8,759 nt of DNA, from positions 1 through 8,759 of the forward strand of contig JAICWZ010000057.1 of assembly GCA_025966355.1 (NCBI GenBank). The letters run 5' to 3'. The DNA is from Thermomicrobiaceae bacterium. GTDB taxonomy: Bacteria; Chloroflexota; Chloroflexia; Thermomicrobiales; Thermomicrobiaceae. The notes beneath the pieces are model-generated. The model did not search any database. It was not told the origin of the DNA and worked only from the letters and a program-made list of their open reading frames with translations. The position numbers and the translations under genes were made by a program. Below, one piece after another: positions 5,256 to 8,759 of the stretch (positions are counted from its first letter, which is position 1; each line of letters starts with the position of its first letter).

Positions 5256-7031
5256 GTGGGGATGCCGGGGAAGAGTGTGCCGCCGGTCGGTCGCTGGCTG
5301 TTACTGTTGATCTTGATGCTTGCGACCGTTCCGCGACTGGCGCTGGCTGCTCCGGCAGAACCACCCGGCACGAGCGCCCTGCTCCAGGCGACCGATTCCG
5401 ATACCGCCCGCTATTTCCCCGAAACCGGCTTCTGGGTCACTGATTCGTTCCTCAGCTTCTGGAACAACAACGGTGGGCTGCGCACCTTCGGCTATCCGCT
5501 CAGTCGCGTCTTCTATCAGGACGGCATCTTCCGCCAGTACTTCGAACGCGCCATCTTCGAGCGGCACGACGAGAACGCCGGCACGCCGTACAACGTCCTG
5601 CTCACCCGCCTCGGTGCCTTGCAAACCGTCGATCGTCGTGGCGAAGCGCCGTTCCAGCCGATCGACGGCGCGCCGGGAGCCGATTGCAACTACTATCCCG
5701 AGACGCATCATGCGCTCTGTGGAACCTTTCGCGATTACTGGGAGGCGAACGGCGCGCTTGCGAGCTTCGGCTTTCCAATCAGCGAGCCGTTCGAGGAAGT
5801 GAGCCAGACCGACGGGCAGCGCCATCAAGTGCAGTACTTCGAGCGGGCGCGCTTTGAACTGCATCCGGAAAACGCGGCACCGTACAACGTGCTCCTGGGC
5901 CAGCTCGGTCGCGAAGAACTGAATAGTCGGGTCGTGCCGGCCGAGGCGGTTGCCATCGAAGGCTCCGATGTCCCGGCACCGCCGCCGATCGGTCCGCAAC
6001 CGCTTTACACCGATCACGACGTCGGCTGCGGCTTCAACGTGCTCTGGTGGGGCGATCGAAATAATCTCGGCTCGAACGCCTATTTCCTCGATGAAGCGAA
6101 GCAGACTGGATGTGGTTGGGTGCGGATTCAGGCGCAGTGGAGCGAACTGGAGCCGGTTTCGCACGAATACCGCTTCAATCCGCTTGCATCGGAGATCGAG
6201 GCCGCCAGGTCGCGGGGGCTGAAGGTGCTGGTGACGGTTAATAGTGTGCCGACCTGGGCCTACACGCCGTTCTCCGGACAGCCGGCCGATCCGCCGATGT
6301 TCGCCAGCTTCATGGGGGCGCTCGCCGCTCACTTTGCGGGTCAGGTCGATGCCTGGCAGCTCTGGAATGAGCCGAATCTCTCGTATGAGGCGGGCGGCTA
6401 CATCGACGCGCACGGCTATTTCGATATGCTCCAGGCGGCGTCCCCGGTCGTGCGCGCGGCCGACCCCGGTGCGCTGATCGTGCTGGCCGGGCTCGCGCCG
6501 AATAGCCTCCACGACCGCAAATGGGCCTATTCCGATCTCGATTATCTGAACGATTTGATGGGGATCGGCAATGGTGCGGTGCGACAGTACATCGACGTTG
6601 TCGGCGCGCACAGCTACGGCGCCGGCAATTCGCCCGACAACTACTGGCCGAATAATCTGGCCGATCATCCGGGCTGGATCAACGCGCCCGAGTTCTACTT
6701 CCGTCATGCCGAGCAAATCCATAACACGCTCGTCGCCGGTGGGCTCGGCGATCTCCCTGTCTGGCTGACCGAGTTTGGCTGGACGACCAAGAACGACTGG
6801 CCCGATTACGGCTACGGCGACTGGGTCAGCCCCGAGCAGCAGGCGGAGTACATTACGCGTGCCTTCGAGATTGCCCGCACCGAATGGCCCTGGATGCAGA
6901 CGATGTTCGTCTTCTCGCTCAATGCCGCGACCGTTCAGGGGATCGGCGGCCCCTACTACGGTTTCTCGATGACCGATGAATACGGCAAGCCGCGTCCGGC
7001 GTATGATGCAATCAAGGCGATGCCAAAGTAG
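5256..7031 (+). CDS. Secreted clan GH-A glycoside hydrolase with two N-terminal Chloroflexi-type repeats
   Basis: Predicted extracellular polysaccharide-cleaving enzyme. Residues 12-32 form a signal peptide (RW then a Leu-rich core, ending ALAA near 31). Two homologous repeats follow: YFPETGFW...FGYPLS...YFERAIFE...NVLLTRLG (53-120) and YYPETHHA...FGFPIS...YFERARFE...NVLLGQLG (147-218). After a Pro-rich linker (239-248) comes a (beta/alpha)8 domain (about 255-590). Its likely acid/base is Glu372 in LWNEPN (369-374) and its nucleophile Glu506 in LTEFGW (504-509), the clan GH-A pattern; it most resembles GH39/PslG-like or GH5-like enzymes. The substrate cannot be read; a glucan or exopolysaccharide is plausible. 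The start is uncertain: GTG 5256 or ATG 5262, both with weak Shine-Dalgarno signals (GGGTGGGG is too close to the ATG). The next gene follows after 27 nt, suggesting cotranscription. Confidence 0.82.
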   Translation: MGMPGKSVPPVGRWLLLLILMLATVPRLALAAPAEPPGTSALLQATDSDTARYFPETGFWVTDSFLSFWNNNGGLRTFGYPLSRVFYQDGIFRQYFERAIFERHDENAGTPYNVLLTRLGALQTVDRRGEAPFQPIDGAPGADCNYYPETHHALCGTFRDYWEANGALASFGFPISEPFEEVSQTDGQRHQVQYFERARFELHPENAAPYNVLLGQLGREELNSRVVPAEAVAIEGSDVPAPPPIGPQPLYTDHDVGCGFNVLWWGDRNNLGSNAYFLDEAKQTGCGWVRIQAQWSELEPVSHEYRFNPLASEIEAARSRGLKVLVTVNSVPTWAYTPFSGQPADPPMFASFMGALAAHFAGQVDAWQLWNEPNLSYEAGGYIDAHGYFDMLQAASPVVRAADPGALIVLAGLAPNSLHDRKWAYSDLDYLNDLMGIGNGAVRQYIDVVGAHSYGAGNSPDNYWPNNLADHPGWINAPEFYFRHAEQIHNTLVAGGLGDLPVWLTEFGWTTKNDWPDYGYGDWVSPEQQAEYITRAFEIARTEWPWMQTMFVFSLNAATVQGIGGPYYGFSMTDEYGKPRPAYDAIKAMPK

Positions 7032-7058
7032 GCCTTCATCCTCAAGCGAGGCGACGTA

Positions 7059-8759
7059 ATGAGCGAGTCGCACGAGACCGCGCAGCCGATCGACATCAAC
7101 CGCCTGCGTGTTGCGCTGCGGCTCTGCTTCGATGTGAAGCAGGCGGACGCGATCGCATCGTTCGTGCGGCCTGATACCGCCGATCCGGCGCGGGCACTCG
7201 CGCCGGCCGTGCATGCGGCCCGGCTGAGCTACGGCCTGCGACGGCTCGTGGCGCCGCTGGCCGGGCGCCATGACGATGCGCCTCTCCGTCCTCGACTGAA
7301 TCTGGACAGCGGCGCAGCCTTGATGCTCGCGCTGCACGTCGCGCTCGATTGCGATACTGCGCTACTTGCGCGGCTTTTCGGCCGGTCGATCGAAGCCGTT
7401 GGTGCCAGCTTGCAGCGCGCGCACCAGGTGATCGCGGCTGACCGTGTCGAACCGTGTGCGGCATACCGGTCGTTGCTGGGTCGCTATCGTGAACTCGGTT
7501 CGGAGCGCGAGGCGCAGATCGCGCTCCTGCAGCATCTGGCGCACTGTCCGGAATGCGGTCGTGCGCTCGAACTGGCGCGCCAGACCGACGCCGAGTTGCG
7601 CGAAACGGCCGATGCGTTGGTCGGGGCGTTGAAGCCGGCTGAGTTGGCCGCACGCCGGCCGAGCCGATCGCTGGCGCACCCGAGGCTGCTCATCGCCGGA
7701 CTGACGCTGATCGCGCTGATGCTGGTCACCGTTGCGGTTTTAGGCGCGGGCCGCGTTCTGTTGCGTCCGTACCACGCGACGCCGCTGACGGCGCCCAGTC
7801 TCAACACTCGCCCTACCGGCTGGCTGCTGGAAGCGGATGAAACCGGGCAAGTCGACGCGGTTGATCTGCGGAGCGGCGAGCGCAGGCTCCTTGTTCCCGG
7901 CGTCAGCGGCACGCGCGTCGACGATCTGATCTCGCCCGATCATCGGACGATCGCCCAGACGATCTACCTGCAATATCCGAAACAGCCGGAATCGCTTCGC
8001 ATCTACGATCTTGATGGCACCCTGCGTCAGCGCTGGGATCTAGAGACGGCGCAGTTCGTCCGCACGCCGCTCGCCTGGATCGACAACACGCGCTTGCTGA
8101 TGACGCAGATCCCGGTCGCCGCGTTCGAACCGACGCTCAACGTCTTCACGCACAACGTGCGTCAGGGCAGCTCGCTCGTTGTGCTGAACGTCGATACTGG
8201 AACCGAGCTGTCGATCGCGGAAGAGGGTGTACATCTGGCGCAGGCGTCGCCCGATGGGACATTGCTGGCGATCGAGCGTTATGGCGACGACGTGACCGGC
8301 AGTCTGGACATCCACCCGTTCGATGGCCGGACGTTGGGTCCGCCAATCGCCACGTTCTCGGATCAGCCGGGCAGCTTCTGGTGGTCGCCGGATGGCCAGC
8401 AACTCTTCGCGGTCGTGCGACAGGCGGATGGCCGCTTCGCGATCGACGCGATCGATCGATCCGGTCAGGCGCGAACGCTCGTCCAGTTCGGTGGGCGCGA
8501 TGTCGTCAGCCTGCTCGGCGGCGCGTCGGACGGTCGCACGCTCGTCTATTCCGATGCCGGCAACAGCGGTGATACCAGTCCGTGGGCCTACTGGCAGATC
8601 GATACGGACTCCGGGCGCGTGCGCAAACTGGCGGATGGTGCACCGGGCCAACTGAGCGCGGCGCAGGCTGCCTGGTCGCCACGGGGTGGCAGCCTCGTGC
8701 TGGTGAGCGCCGAAGCCTATTACCTTGCTGCCGGCGATCCCGTCGCTCAGCCGATCTCC
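7059..8759 (+). CDS. Membrane-anchored sigma-like/anti-sigma-like protein with outer beta-propeller domain (3' end outside window)
   Basis: The frame is open from ATG 7059 to the window end, 567 codons. The N-terminal ~125 residues are helical; MLALHVALDCDTALLARLFG with RSIEAVGASLQRAHQVI (89-125) resembles the helix-turn-helix of sigma factor region 4. Residues 159-166 read HLAHCPEC, the H-x3-C-x2-C zinc-binding anti-sigma (ZAS) motif. A hydrophobic helix at 208-229 is the single transmembrane segment. The outside part (250 onward) has repeated blade-like elements: SPDHRTIAQ (292-300), SPDGTLLAIE (397-406), SPDGQQLFAV (443-452) and SPRGGSLVLV (540-549), typical of WD40-like/TolB-like beta-propellers. 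A role as an extracytoplasmic sensor or anti-sigma factor is inferred; no separate sigma factor gene is in view. GAGG lies 7 nt before the ATG, and 27 nt separate it from the glycoside hydrolase gene. The fusion could also be a degenerate RNA polymerase sigma remnant. Confidence 0.75.
   Translation, partial: MSESHETAQPIDINRLRVALRLCFDVKQADAIASFVRPDTADPARALAPAVHAARLSYGLRRLVAPLAGRHDDAPLRPRLNLDSGAALMLALHVALDCDTALLARLFGRSIEAVGASLQRAHQVIAADRVEPCAAYRSLLGRYRELGSEREAQIALLQHLAHCPECGRALELARQTDAELRETADALVGALKPAELAARRPSRSLAHPRLLIAGLTLIALMLVTVAVLGAGRVLLRPYHATPLTAPSLNTRPTGWLLEADETGQVDAVDLRSGERRLLVPGVSGTRVDDLISPDHRTIAQTIYLQYPKQPESLRIYDLDGTLRQRWDLETAQFVRTPLAWIDNTRLLMTQIPVAAFEPTLNVFTHNVRQGSSLVVLNVDTGTELSIAEEGVHLAQASPDGTLLAIERYGDDVTGSLDIHPFDGRTLGPPIATFSDQPGSFWWSPDGQQLFAVVRQADGRFAIDAIDRSGQARTLVQFGGRDVVSLLGGASDGRTLVYSDAGNSGDTSPWAYWQIDTDSGRVRKLADGAPGQLSAAQAAWSPRGGSLVLVSAEAYYLAAGDPVAQPIS

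Noticed and set aside
5301..7337. A 678-codon open frame on the minus strand
   Set aside because: It lies antisense to the glycoside hydrolase, is rich in Arg/Gly/His as expected of a GC-rich shadow frame, and shows no recognisable domain.

Overview
The window looks like chromosomal DNA from a GC-rich, aerobic, possibly thermophilic member of the Chloroflexota, most likely near Thermomicrobia/Sphaerobacter. This is inferred, not proven. The grounds are high GC with C/G-ending codons, a secreted protein with the roughly 70-residue ETG...FGYPLS...YFERARFE...VLLGQLG repeats I associate with that phylum, a mycothiol-ligase-like cysteinyl ligase of a type I recall from Chloroflexi, and CCCTCACCCC / CTCTCCC intergenic repeats.

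Layout: (1) 1-422, minus strand, the 5' part of an HSP20 small heat-shock protein. (2) A divergent 273-nt spacer with palindromes. (3) 696-2048, plus, a type II NADH dehydrogenase-like flavoprotein. (4) 2049-2207, between convergent gene ends, a dense cluster of four perfect hairpins, two of them enclosed by a longer stem. (5) 2208-3071, minus, an arginase/agmatinase-fold protein lacking several catalytic residues, bounded upstream by two inverted REP-like hairpins (3081-3265). (6) 3266-3745, minus, an AhpE-like peroxiredoxin interrupted by one in-frame TGA exactly at the peroxidatic cysteine position. I read it as a selenoprotein, with two perfect hairpins right after the TGA as a candidate bacterial SECIS. 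(7) 4009-5211, plus, divergent from it, a cysteinyl-tRNA-synthetase-fold ligase that lacks the anticodon-binding C-terminus and strongly resembles MshC. (8) 5256-7031, plus, a secreted clan GH-A glycoside hydrolase with two N-terminal repeats. (9) 7059 to the window end, plus, a membrane protein with a sigma-region-4-like segment, a zinc-binding anti-sigma motif, one transmembrane helix and an outer beta-propeller-like domain.

The most notable region is 3266-5211. The sequence supports a hidden selenoprotein: the two halves share one frame, the TGA replaces the only expected catalytic Cys, there is no other Cys in the protein, and unusual AT-ending codons build the hairpin. In Mycobacterium the AhpE peroxiredoxin is recycled by mycothiol/mycoredoxin, and MshC makes the cysteine-sugar amide of mycothiol. 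A divergent AhpE-like selenoprotein and MshC-like ligase therefore suggests, as inference only, a low-molecular-weight-thiol-linked peroxide defence system outside Actinobacteria. The last two genes are 27 nt apart and probably form an operon for a secreted carbohydrate-active enzyme and a membrane-anchored regulator or sensor.
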